Source of the DNA: Branchiostoma floridae
Taxonomy: Eukaryota > Chordata > Leptocardii > Amphioxiformes > Branchiostomatidae
Assembly (NCBI RefSeq): GCF_000003815.2
Contig: NC_049979.1
Coordinates: 29,789,897 to 29,853,896 of the forward strand
DNA: 64,000 nucleotides
Direction of reading: 5' to 3'
In this document: piece by piece, positions 35,104 to 45,819 of the stretch
How positions within the stretch are numbered: position 1 is the stretch's first letter
Layout of the letters: each line of letters starts with the position of its first letter
Position numbers and translations under genes: made by a program
The notes under the pieces: generated by a model
What the model was told of the DNA's origin: nothing
What the model saw: only the letters and a program-made list of their open reading frames with translations
Database searches by the model: none

Positions 35104-35962
35104 CTGTGTGAAGAATGAAAAGATACATGGTTAAGGTTAATTGAGGTAAATGGTACCATAGACCATGTAATGTTTGCAAAATTCACAGGTCTATGTGTTA
35201 GTAAGTTTGCACCGTATGTGGCAAACAAAAGTTGGTATATAACTAGCCTTATATGTCGGACTGTGTCTGAACATGATGTATAATATTTATCATATTTGGA
35301 AATATCATGAATCAGAAATTGTTTTGTTGTGTGTTCAGAGAAGTAAGGTTTCCCTTTTTTTTAAGATATGCAATATTCACGGTTTTTGCTTCCGAATACA
35401 TCATATGTCATGTCCAAGGTCCATATATTCCAAGGAGGAATATCCGGATTAAAAGAAAAAGGTTTCATGAAGCAGGATTGTATCATTTCTGGACCATTGT
35501 CAGACGAGATTTTGATGTATCAGAATATCATGAATCAGGAAATTTTATGGGTGATTTCTTGACAAGAATTTTTTGTTCTCCCGAATACATGTCATTGATG
35601 TTTCCTGTTTCTAATTGGACTGAAAGCAGGCTTTTACCTATCTTGAAGTATTTTTTGGCTGTGTGAGAAGTTTAACTTTCTTTTAAGTGTGTTTGGTGCA
35701 TGCTTGATTTTTGAATTGTTTGATAAGGCACAGAAATTGCAACGTATGCTGTAAAGGTTGGGAAATGCAGGGAGTATATTGTACAATGTCCTCTATCAAC
35801 TGTGTTAGAATTGCTAGGATATGGAAGAAAGGGCACCAATAGCAAGTTGTTGAAAATTTATAATAATGGTTAAGTATTTTGTGGTTGTCAGAAGTTTGAT
35901 CTGCCTCTATATGTGTTTGGCTGTGTGATGATGCAATGCAATTTGATGTGTAAGGAATGTAC

Positions 35963-36415
35963 CTTTGCTGGTGTACGGATGGTTTGGCCTGCATGTCTCG
36001 AGGCGGTCTGGCCTGGAAGTCTCGAGGTGGGCTGGCCTGCGTGTCTCGAGGCGGTATGCACTGTATGTCTAGAGTTGGTCTGGTGGTCTGCTGGGAATGT
36101 CTCGAGCCGGTGCGGCCTGTGTGTGTCGAGGCGGTGCGGCTTGCGTGTGTCGACGAGGTGCGGCCTGCGTGTCTCGAGGCGGTGCGGCCTGCGTGTCTCG
36201 AGGCGGTCCTGGCTGCATGTCTATGGGTGGTCCGGCCTGAGTGTCTCGACGTGGTTTGGTCTGCATGTGCGGTCTGCATGTGTTGAGGCGGTCCGGCCTG
36301 CATGTCACGAGGCGATTCAGCCTGGATGTGTTGAGGCGGTCCGTCCTGTAGGTGTTGAGGCGGTCCAGTCTGCACGTCTCGAGACACTCTGGCCTGGATG
36401 TTTAGAAGTGCATTT
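35963..36415 (-). CDS. Octapeptide-repeat gene, exon 8 (cassette, phase 2-2)
   Basis: 453 nt (151 codons), acceptor CATTCTGCACTCAG before 36415 and donor AAAG|GTACAT after 35963. It enters and leaves in phase 2, so it can be added or skipped without a frame change. It starts NALLNIQARVSRD, reads MQ-PP octads, switches by a short unit into SRHAGRTA-type octads (Arg/His/Thr-rich), then returns to PPRDMQ and ends KPSVHQQ. It is a close copy of exons 1-3; the following 859-nt intron is also homologous to theirs. Confidence 0.6.
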
Positions 36416-36884
36416 CTGAGTGCAGAATGAAAAGATACATGGTAAGGTTAATTGAGGTAAATGGTACCAAAGACAATGTAATGTTTGGAAAATTCACAGG
36501 TCTATGTGTAAGTTTGCACTGCATGTGGCAGACAAAAGTTGGTATATAACTAGCCTTATATGTCCGACTGTGTCTGAACACGATGTATAATATTTATCAT
36601 ATTCGGAAATATCATGAATCAGAGATTGTGTTGTTGTGTGTTCAGACAAGTAAGACTTTCCTTTTTTTTCAAGATATGCATTATTCACGGTTTATGCTTC
36701 CGAATACATCATATGTCATTTTACACATGTCCAAGGTCCATATATTCCGAGGAGGAATATCCTGACTAAAATGAAAAGGTTCTACAAAGCAGGATTGTAT
36801 AATTTCTGGACCATTGTCAAACAAGATTTTGATGTATCAGAATATCATGAATCAGGAAATCTTATGGGTGATTTCTGGATGTAC

Positions 36885-37038
36885 CTTTGTTGCTGTACGG
36901 ATGGTTTGGCCTGCATGTCTCCAGGTGGTGTGGTCTGCATGCCTCCAGGTGGTGTGCTCTGCATGTCTTGAGGTTGTCCAGTGTGCATGTCTTGACGTGG
37001 TCTGGTCTGTATGTCTCTAGGTAAACTGGACAGCATGT
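36885..37038 (-). CDS. Octapeptide-repeat gene, exon 7
   Basis: 154 nt with acceptor TCCTTTCTTCTAG (before 37038) and donor CAAAG|GTACAT (after 36885). Enters in phase 1, leaves in phase 2. It reads DMLSSLPRD then DIQTRPRQ, DMHTGQPQ and PPGD octads and ends KPSVQQQ, the same end as the cassette exons. It bridges the phase-1 exit of exon 6 and the phase-2 entry of exon 8. Confidence 0.58.
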
Positions 37039-37288
37039 CTAGAAGAAAGGAGTCCAATAATGGGTGGTAGGTTTTGAAGTCATTTAGCAATAGTTTGCAA
37101 AGTACATCATTTTGCAAAAACTATATGACTCTTGTTCAGTAGCAGAATTGTGAACAGTCCAGCTGAATAGAGCTGCATAGATGAATTCTCCTTCTGCTTT
37201 GTTGTCATCAGTTTCTCTGGATGGAGTCCAATAACAGGTTTTAGGTTTTGAAGTAATTTAACAATATGTTGCATGTACATGGTGTTAC

Positions 37289-37400
37289 CTTTTCTGTCAG
37301 GTAGCTGTGTCACATCATGATGGGCACACTGTGAGGACTGCATGTCTCGAGACGGTCTGGCCAGGATGATTCGAGGTCGTCCAGTCTTGTTGTCTTGTGG
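37289..37400 (-). CDS. Octapeptide-repeat gene, exon 6
   Basis: 112 nt, acceptor CACCTTTTTGACAG before 37400 and donor AAAAG|GTAACA after 37289. Phase 0 in, phase 1 out. Mostly non-repeat: PQDNKTGRPR, ILARPSRDMQ, then QCAHHDVTQLPDRK. The end motif LPDRK is the counterpart of ELPHTK in exon 9. The intron after it (37039-37288) retains a copy of a segment also found at 32.4 and 33.0 kb. Confidence 0.55.
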
Positions 37401-37909
37401 CTGTCAAAAAGGTGTTGGAGAAGACATGTGTTCGAAGGAGGTGGAAATAGCAAGAGGTAGCGCTTTATTTAGAATTACTGTAATGATTGTTTCTGTCAAT
37501 GTACTTTTATGTTAAGGTTTGCAAGGTGATGACTGTAACGTAAACTTGTCATTTACCTTTAACAAATAATACAAGAGACTTTTTGTACCCACATGTGAGG
37601 CCACTGTGAATGTTTAGTTTTGACGACAAGTTACATCTTTTCAAGAATGTGAAAGGTGGCTATTGAGGAGACAAAGTGAATTACATTAGTACAAGGCTAC
37701 AAGAGTATTGAGAGTAACTAACCTTGAGTTAATATGTGGTGGAAGGAATGAGTTAGAATATGGGTGGCAAAGGTGTGCCAAATGACACAATGGATATGAT
37801 GCATTGTTGTAGGATGGTGAATAGTGTGAAATGGTGAAGAAATCTTTGTAGGGAGGCAATATGAATGTCTTAGATGCAGGGAAAAGGAGAGGATGCATTT
37901 GGTACACAC

Positions 37910-37987
37910 CTTCCTACAGTAGTGAGTGGTGTCGAAGTTACTCTTGCATCTGTAGCAGAAGTTTCTTACGATTGGTTTAAGCACCAT
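37910..37987 (-). CDS. Octapeptide-repeat gene, exon 5 (26-codon Cys-rich)
   Basis: 78 nt, exactly 26 codons, between a strong acceptor (TGCCTATTTCTCCTCAG) and donor AGGAAG|GTGTGT. Phase 0 on both sides, matching the phase-0 exit of exon 4 and phase-0 entry of exon 6. The peptide contains FCYRCKSN and HYC, three cysteines in a short span, unlike the repeat domains. The CxxC is suggestive of metal or disulfide binding, but the domain is too short to assign. It might be alternatively used because skipping it keeps the frame. Confidence 0.5.
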
Positions 37988-38185
37988 CTGAGGAGAAATA
38001 GGCAGAAGTGAAAGGTTTGGCTGTAGCATATAGTGCAGGGGCTAGCTATAGCTAGTTGTGAGGTGTTAGCTGTACTAGGTAGCAGTTTGAAATCAGAGAG
38101 GCATCCGAGGAGATAACTGATTGTTGTATTTTTCCAAAGTGATTCATAGTAGTGGAAGGCTATAAGAGTATGAAAAGTAACTAAC

Positions 38186-40475
38186 CTTGAATTTTAGTTT
38201 CATTCTCGATGTTGTCATGCCTTGAGATGGTCTAACATGCATGTCTCGAGATGGTCCAGCCTGTACGTCTAGAGGCGGTTCAGTCTGCATGTGTATGGGT
38301 GCTCTGACCTGCACGTCTGGAGGTACTCCTGTCTGGACATCTGGAGGTACTCCTGTCTGGACGTCTGGAGGACGTCCGGCCTGCACGTCTGGAGATGGCA
38401 CAGCCTGCAGGGATGGAGACGGCATGGCATGTAGGGATGCAGGCGGCACGGTGTGCACATCTTCAGGCTGTTCAACCTCCATGTCTTGACACGGTCCAGT
38501 CTGCAGGGATGGAGGCAATGGAAAAGGTACGGTCTGCAGAGCTGGAGGCGGTCCGGCCTGCAGGGATGGAGGCAGCCCGGCGTGCACATCTTCATGCTGT
38601 TCAACCTGCATGTCTTGACACGGTCCGGGCTGCAGGGATGGAGGCGGTCCAGTGTGCTCATCTTGACGCTGTTCGACCTGCATGTATTGACACGGTCCGG
38701 CCTGCAGGGATGGAGGCGGTCCAGTGTGCTCATCTTGACCCTGTTCCACCTGCATGTCTTGACACGGTCCGGCCTGCAGGGATGGAGGCGGTCCAGCGTG
38801 CTCATCTTGACCCTGTTCGACCTGCACTTGACACGGTCTGGCCTGCAGGGATGGAGGCTGTCCAGCGTGCTCATCTTGACCCTGTTCGACCTGCATGTCT
38901 TGACACGGTCCGGGCTGCAGGGATGGAGGCGGTCCAGCGTGCTCATGTTGACCCTGTTCGACCTGCACTTGACACGGTCCGGCCTGCAGGGATGGAGGCG
39001 GTCCAGCGTGCTCATCTTGACGCTGTTCGACCTGCACTTGACACGGTCTGCCCTGCAGGGATGCAGGCTGTCCAGCGTGCTCATCTTGACGCTGTTCGAC
39101 CTGCATGTCTTGACACGGTCCGGCCTGCAGGGATGGAGGCGGTCCAGCGTGCTCATCTTGACCCTGTTCGACCTGCATGTCTTGACACGGTCCGGCCTGC
39201 AGGGATGCAGGCGGTCCAGCATGTTCATCTTGACGCTGTTCGACCTGCATGTCTTGACACGGTCCGGCCTGCAGGGATGGAGGCGGTCCAGTGTGCTCAT
39301 CTTGACCCTGTTCCACCTGCATGTCTTGACACGGTCCGGCCTGCAGGGATGGAGGCGGTCCAGCGTGGTCATCTTGACGTTGTTCGACCTGCATGTCTTG
39401 ACACGGTCCGGCCTGCAGGGATGCAGGCTGTCCAGCGTGCTCATCTTGACCCTGTTCGACCTGCATGTCTTGACACTGTCTGGCCTGCAGGGATGGAGGC
39501 GGTCCAGTGTGCTCATCTTGACCCTGTTCGACCTGGATGTCTTGACACGGTCCGGTCTGCAGGGATGCAGGCGGTCCACCGTGTTCATCTTGACGCTGTT
39601 TGACCTGCATGTCTTGACACGGTCCGGCCTGCAGGGATGGAGGCAGTCCAGCTTGCTCATCTTGACCCTGTTCAACCTGCATTTGACACGGTCCGGCCTG
39701 CAGGGATGCAGGCGGTCCAGCGTGCTCATCTTGACCCTGTTCGACCTGCATGTCTTGACACGGTCCAGTCTGCAGGGATGCAGGCGGTCCACCGTGCTCA
39801 TCTTGACGCTGTTTGACCTGCATGTCTTGACACGGTCCGGCCTGCAGGGATGGAGGCGGTCCAGTGTGCTCATCTTGACCCTGTTCGACCTGCATTTGAC
39901 ACGGTCCGGCCTGCAGGGATGGAGGCGGTCCAGCGTGCTCATCTTGACGCTGTTCGACCTGCACTTGACACGGTCCGGCCTGCAGGGATGGAGGCGGTCC
40001 AGCGTGCTCATCTTGACCCTGTTCGACCTGCATGTCTTGACACGGTCCGGCCTGCAGGGATGCAGGCGGTCCAGCATGCTCATCTTGACGCTGTTCGATC
40101 TGCACTTGACACGGTCCGGCCTGCAGGGATGGAGGCGGTCCAGCGTGCTCATCTTGACCCTGTTCGACCTGCATGTCTTGACACGGTCCGGTCTGCAGGG
40201 ATGCAGGCGGTCCAGCGTGCTCATCTTGACGCTGTTCGACCTGTATGTCTTGACACGGTCCATCCTGCAGGGATGGAGGCGGTCCAGCGTGCTCATCTTG
40301 ACGCTGTTCGACCTGCATGTCTTGACACGGTCCGGGCTGCAGGGATGGAGGCGTTCCAGCATGCTCATCTTGACCCTGTTCGACCTGCACTTGACACGGT
40401 CCGGTCTGCAGGGATGGAGGCGGTCCGGCCTGCTCATCACGTGGCGGTCTGACCTGGATGTTTCGAAGTGCATTT
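38186..40475 (-). CDS. Octapeptide-repeat gene, exon 4 (longest 24-mer exon)
   Basis: 2,290 nt, acceptor TTCATTCTTCACACAG before 40475, donor TTCAAG|GTTAGT after 38186; phase 2 in, phase 0 out, no stop. It begins NALRNIQVRPPRD and holds about 26 repeats of 23 or 24 residues with consensus octads MQVEQGQD, EHAGPPPS and LQAGPCQD. Variation is concentrated at a few positions (G/R after VEQ, P/A after GPP, A/P/T before GPC). The 3' part degenerates through VPPASL and PPDVQ units and ends in a basic tail, TSRMKLKFK. One cysteine per unit. It is a sister of exon 9 and of the decayed plus-strand copy at 50560-52007. Confidence 0.62.
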
Positions 40476-41152
40476 CTGTGTGAAGAATGAAAAGATACAT
40501 GGTAAGGTTAATTGAGGTAAATGTAATGTTTGCAAAATTCACAGGTTTATATGTTACTTTGCACGGCATGTGGCAAACAAAAGTTGGTATTTTAACTAGC
40601 CTTATATGTAGGACTGTGTCTGAACATGATGTATAATATTTATCATATTTGGAAATATATAAAAGTTTATCATTTCTGGACCATTGTCAGACGAGATTTT
40701 GATGTATCAGAATATTATGAATCAGGAAGTTTTATTGGTGATCTCTGGACGAAAAGAATTTTTTGTTCTCCCGAATACATGTCATCCATGTTTGCTGTTT
40801 CTAATTGCACTGAAAGCAGGCTTTTACCTATCTTGAAGTATTTTTTAGCTGTGTGAGAAGTTTAACTTTCCTTTAAGTGTGTTTGGTGCATGCTTGATTT
40901 TTGAATTGTTTGATAAGGCACAGAAATTGCAACATAGGTTGTAAAGGTTGGGAAATGCAGGGAGTATATTGTACAATGTCCTCTATCAACTGTGTTAGAA
41001 TTGCTAGGATATGGAAGAAAGGGCACCAATAGCAAGTTGTTGAAGATTTATAATAATGGATAAGTATTTTGTGGTTCTCAGAAGTTTCATCTGCCTCTAT
41101 ATGTGTTTGGCTGTGTGATGATGCAATGCAATTTGATGTGTAAGGAATGTAC

Positions 41153-41677
41153 CTTTGTTGGTGTACGGATGGTTTGGCCTGCATGTCTCGAGGCGGTCTG
41201 GCGTGGAAGTGTCGAGGTGGGGTGGCCTGCGTGTCTCGACGCCGTGCGGACTGTATGTCTAGAGTTGCTCTGGTGGTCTGGTGGGAATGTCTCGAGGCGG
41301 TGCGGCCTGCGTGTGTCGAGGCGGTGCGGCCTGCGTGTGTCGAGGCGGTGCGGCCTGCGTGTGTCGAGGCGGTGCGGCCTGCGTGTGTCGAGGAGGTGCG
41401 GCCTGCGTGTCTCGAGGCGGTGTGACCAGCGTGTCTCGAGGCGGTGCGGCCTGCGTGTCTCGACGCGGTCCTGGATGCATGTCTATGGGTGGTCCGGCCT
41501 GAGTGTCTCGACGTGGTTTGGTCTGCATGTGCGGGCTGCATGTGTTGAGGCAGTCCGGCCTGCATGTTACGAGGCGGTTCAGCCTGGATGTGTTGAGGCG
41601 GTCCGTCCTGTAGGTGTTGAGGCGGTCCAGTGTGCACGTCTCGAGACATTCTGGCCTGGATGTTTAGAAGTGCATTT
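41153..41677 (-). CDS. Octapeptide-repeat gene, exon 3 (cassette, phase 2-2)
   Basis: 525 nt (175 codons), acceptor CATTCTGCACTCAG and donor AAAG|GTACAT; phase 2 in and out. Same architecture as exon 8 but with three more 24-bp units in the Arg/His-rich part (RTASTHAG octads, near-identical copies). Leaves through PPRDMQAKPSVHQQ. The downstream intron (40476-41152) is a shortened copy of its sisters. Confidence 0.6.
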
Positions 41678-42542
41678 CTGAGTGCAGAATGAAAAGATAC
41701 ATGGTAAGGTTAATTGAGGTAAATGGTACCAAAGACAATGTAATGTCTGCAAAATTCACAGGTCTATGTGTTAGTAAGTTTGCACCGCATGTGGCAGACA
41801 AAAGTTGGTATTTTAACTAGCCTTATATGTCCGACTGTGTCTGAACATGATGTATCATATTTATCATATTCGGAAATATCATGAATCAGAAATTGTGTTG
41901 TTGTGTGTTCAGGCAAGTAAGACTTCCCTTTTTTCCAAGATATGCATTATTCACGGTTTTTGCTTCCGAATACATCATATGTCATTTTACACATGTCCAA
42001 GGTCCATATATTCCGAGGAGGAATATCCTGATTAAAAGGAAAAGGTTCCATGAAGCAGGATCATTTCTGGACCATTGTCAGACGAGATTTTGATGTATCA
42101 GAATATCATGAATCAGGAAATCTTATGGGTGATTTGTGGATGTAAAGAATTTTTTGTTCTCCCGAATTCATGTCATTGATGTTTGCTGTTTCTAATTGGA
42201 GTGAAAGCAGTCTTTTACCTATCTTGAAGTAATTTTGGCTGTGTGAGAAGTTTAACTTTTCTTTAAGTGTGTTTGGTGCATGCTTAATTTTTGAATTGTT
42301 TGATAAGGCACAGAAATTGCAACGTATGCTGTAAAGGTTGGGAAATGCAGGGAGTATATTGTACTATGTCCTCTATCAACTGTGTTAGAATTGGTAGGAT
42401 ATGGAAGAAAGGGCACCAAGAGCAAGTTGTTGAAGATTTATAATAATGGTTAAGTATTTTGTGGTTGTCAGAAGTTTTATCTGCCTCTATATGTGTTTGG
42501 CTGTGTGGTGATGCAATCCAATTTGATGTGTAAGGAATGTAC

Positions 42543-42995
42543 CTTTGTTGGTGTACGGATGGTTTGGCCTGCATGTCTCGAGGCGGTCTGGCCTGGAAGT
42601 GTCGAGGTGGGGTGGCCTGCGTGTCTCGAGGCGGTATGCACTGTATGTCTAGAGTTGGTCTGGTGGTCTGCTGGGAATGTCTCGAGCCGGTGCGGCCTGT
42701 GTGTGTCGAGGCGGTGCGGCTTGCGTGTGTCGACGAGGTGCGGCCTGCGTGTCTCGAGGCGGTGCGGCCTGCGTGTCTCGACGCGGTCCTGGATGCATGT
42801 CTATGGGTTGTCCGGCCTGAGTGTCTCGACGTGGTTTGGTCTGCATTTGCGGCCTGCATGTGTTGAGGCGGTCCGGCCTGCATGTCACAAGGCGGTTCAG
42901 CCTGGATGTGTTGAGGCGGTCCGTCCTGTAGGTGTTGAGGCGGTCCAGTCTGCACGTTTCGAGGCACTCTGGTCTGGATGTTTAAAAGTGCATTT
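42543..42995 (-). CDS. Octapeptide-repeat gene, exon 2 (cassette, phase 2-2)
   Basis: 453 nt, same splice contexts and phases as exon 3, matching exon 8 in length and unit number. Internal frame change and return are conserved, with SRHAGRTA octads in the middle and PPRDMQ octads at both ends. No stop. Confidence 0.6.
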
Positions 42996-43865
42996 CTGAG
43001 TGCAGAATGAAAAGATACATGGTAAGGTTAATTGAGGTAAATGGTACCATAGACCATGTAATGTCTGCAAAATTCACAGGTCTATGTGTTAGTAAGTTTG
43101 CACCGCATGTGGCAGACAAAAGTTGGTAATATAACTAGTCTTATATGTCAGACTGTGTCTGAACACGATGTATAAGATTTATCATATTCGGAAATATCAT
43201 GAATCAGAGATGGTGTTGTTGTGTGTTCAGGCAACTAAGACTTCCCTTTTTTTCAAGATATGCAGTTCACGGTTTTTGCTTTCGAATACATCATATGTCA
43301 TTTTACACATGTCCAAGGTCCATATATTCCGAGGAGGAATATCCTGATTAAAAGAAAAAGGTTCCACGAAACAGGATTGTATCATTTTTGTACCATTGTC
43401 AGACGAGATTTTGATGTATCAGAATATCATGAATCAGGAAATCTTATGGGTGATTTCTGGATGTAAAGAATTTTTTGTTCTCCCAAATACATGTCATTGA
43501 TGTTTGTGTTGTTTCTAATTGGAGTGAAAGCAGGCTTTTACCTATCTTGAAGTATTTTTGGCTGTGTGAGAAGTTTAACTTTCTTTTAAGTGTGTTTGAT
43601 GCATGCTTAATTTTTGAATTGTTTGATAAGGCACAGAAATTGCAACGTATGCTGTAAAGGTTGGGAAATGGAGGGAGCACAATGTACTATGTCCTCTATC
43701 AACTGTGTTAGAATTGGTAGGATATGGAAGAAAGGGCACCAAGAGCAAGTTGTTGAAGATTTATAATAATGGTTATGTATTTTGTGGTTGTCAGAAGTTT
43801 TATCTGCCTCTATATGTGTTTGGCTGTGTGGTGATGCAATGCAATTTGATGTGTAAGGAATGTAC

Positions 43866-44390
43866 CTTTGTTGGTGTACGGATGGTTTGGCCTGCATGTC
43901 TCGAGGCGGTCTGGCGTGGAAGTGTCGAGGTGGGCTGGCCTGCGTGTCTCGACGCCGTGCGGACTGTATGTCTAGAGTTGCTCTGGTGGTCTGGTGGGAA
44001 TGTCTCGAGGCGGTGCGGCCTGCGTGTGTCGAGGCGGTGCGGCCTGCGTGTGTCGAGGCGGTGCGGCCTGCGTGTGTCGAGGCGGTGCGGCCTGCGTGTG
44101 TCGAGGAGGTGCGGCCTGCGTGTCTCGAGGCGGTGTGACCAGTGTGTCTCGAGGCGGTGCGGCCTGCGTGTCTCGACGCGGTCCTGGATGCATGTCTATG
44201 GGTGGTCCGGCCTGAGTGTCTCGACGTGGTTTGGTCTGCATGTGCGGGCTGCATGTGTTGAGGCAGTCCGGCCTGCATGTCACGAGGTGGTTCAGCCTGG
44301 ATGTGTTGAGGCGGTCCGCGCTGTAGGTGTTGAGGCGCTCCAGTGTGCACGTCTCGAGGCACTCTGGCCTGGATGTTTAGAAGTGCATTT
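43866..44390 (-). CDS. Octapeptide-repeat gene, exon 1 of the model (5' end not found)
   Basis: 525 nt, acceptor CATTCTGCACTCAG before 44390, donor AAAG|GTACAT after 43866; phase 2 in and out. Almost identical to exon 3. Because it has an acceptor it is not the true first exon; upstream homology to the intron repeat ends near 44525, and no exon with a signal peptide or start codon could be joined in phase 2. The start may lie in the diverged copies at 45.7-46.6 kb, beyond them, or be lost. Confidence 0.58.
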
Positions 44391-44525
44391 CTGAGTGCAG
44401 AATGAAAAGATATATGGTAAGGTTAATTGAGGTAAATGATGTGATGATGTGATATTTGCAGAATTCACAGGTCTATGTGATAGTAAATTTGTACTACATG
44501 TGGCAAATAAAAATTGGTATTATAC

Positions 44526-44831
44526 GTAAGGCCTTTATCTCTTTCAACGGATGTAAATTCCATTTGGAAGTAGACAAAAGTTAGCATCATATTTCATCTC
44601 CATATTATAGGTTTTAAACTTGATACAAATAACACAATAATTATTAATCTATAGAAAAGTTTAACGAGAGAGGTCCATTTTTCTAATGGGGTCCAAATTT
44701 CGTCAGGTTTTAAAAATCATTGTTAAAAATGCATACATGCATGTACATGAGAAATACAATTAGGTATAGACTAAACCTTGTCGCAAATACGACATGTGAA
44801 AAAATACCACCACGCATAGGAATTAAGTTTA
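44526..44831. other. No gene seen
   Basis: Non-coding sequence where homology to the cassette introns stops. Confidence 0.4.
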
Positions 44832-44975
44832 TCAGACCTCCGAAAAATAATATCTGTGTATTGTTTTGCCTTTAACTCGTCTTCCGGGTGGAAGGTAAAA
44901 CGGGGGTCCTATGCTCGAGGAGGTGCCTCGACCACGATAAACAGCCTGATTACTCTCATTTTGGGTACCTACTGG
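44832..44975 (-). CDS. Possible terminal exon, unknown protein
   Basis: An acceptor-like GGTGTATTTTGCAG precedes an open frame of 47 codons and a TGA (44832-44834): PVGTQNESNQAVYRGRG, SSIGPPFYLPPGRR, then KTIHRYYFSEV. The composition looks like real protein and not repeat. The frame is also open upstream to an ATG at 45050, preceding an AAT-repeat, so it could be a 72-residue single-exon frame. No partner exon found; not recognised. Confidence 0.3.
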   Translation of the reverse strand, partial: PVGTQNESNQAVYRGRGTSSSIGPPFYLPPGRRVKGKTIHRYYFSEV

Positions 44976-45700
44976 CTGCAAAATACACCCGATATTATTA
45001 TTATTATTATCATTAACTGGATTGAATAAACAGAGCAAAAATGATGCCACAAATTATGTGCACCCATTCGGGGCCCCGTCATTTTACTATCACGCACGCT
45101 GGCGGGCAAGCGATGCTCAAGTCGATGAACTTAGTTATCCCATTGGTAGAGCGACGACCATTTAAGAAAAATCGATCCCTACGTAGTAAAAAATGCTGTA
45201 GCCATTGTTGCTGCGTAAAAGGCAAGATAAAATGGCAATCAAGGAAGTCGAAAAGCGAACATGCCGTACAGTTCGACGTAAACAAGGTGTTGCCGTTTTG
45301 CGGCAAGTTGGTCTCACCGTCAGAGGTAAACTTTTGAACACACCGTATTTGAACAAGTCATGTAGTACAAAATATGACTGATATTTGATAGTGAAAAATA
45401 GTAATAAAAACTTTTAGTGCGTTTCTATTTACATAGGATGTTTTGAAATGCACAGCGATTGTCTGGTTGTTATCATGTCGGCATATGGACCCCTTTTTTG
45501 TGTTGGAACGTTCTGGCACGAAAGTTGAAAACCTGGGCTTCTTGCTCCAACTTTCTCCGGAAATCACACTCTTTCGGACAGTGATATGTGAAAAATCATA
45601 AGGTATAACAATCGTATGTTACCTGTGGTCTTCTGGCAACGCATCTGTCCAATGTCGGTCCATGCCGTTAATACTACAGACTACAGTTGAGTAGAGTCAA
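44976..45700. other. Unassigned, with overlapping short frames
   Basis: A plus frame (45041-45337) is basic and cysteine-rich (SKKCCSHCCCVKGK) and is followed by a donor-like GAG|GTAAAC. A minus frame overlaps it. Neither can be supported further. Confidence 0.25.
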
Positions 45701-45819
45701 AAGTTGAAGTACTGTTTCCAAGTGGTACCAGTTAGTTGTTGCAAGGAGCTCGAGGTTAAACATTTAACCAATGAGGTTCTTGCTGATGAAACCATTCTAT
45801 CTAAGGGGTGGGTAGTTTG

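Larger units (their letters stand above)
40476..44525 (-). repeat. Tandem duplication of exon-intron cassettes (1.2-1.4 kb)
   Basis: Three consecutive units, each a 453- or 525-nt exon plus the following intron (677, 865 and 870 nt), are closely similar throughout, introns included. A fourth unit lies at 35104-36415. The introns share TATGCAGTTCACGG-like, TTCCGAGGAGGAATATCC and AAAGCAGGCTTTTACC segments. Confidence 0.85.

Noticed and set aside
37105-37206. Extra exon after ATCCAG in the intron between exons 6 and 7
   Set aside because: It is open at first in phase 1 but meets TGA before the only donor-like site (GAT|GTACTT); kept only as a conserved intron segment.
33182-40475. Collagen-like protein because of GPP motifs
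   Set aside because: Collagen needs glycine at every third residue; here GPP occurs once per 8 or 24 residues.
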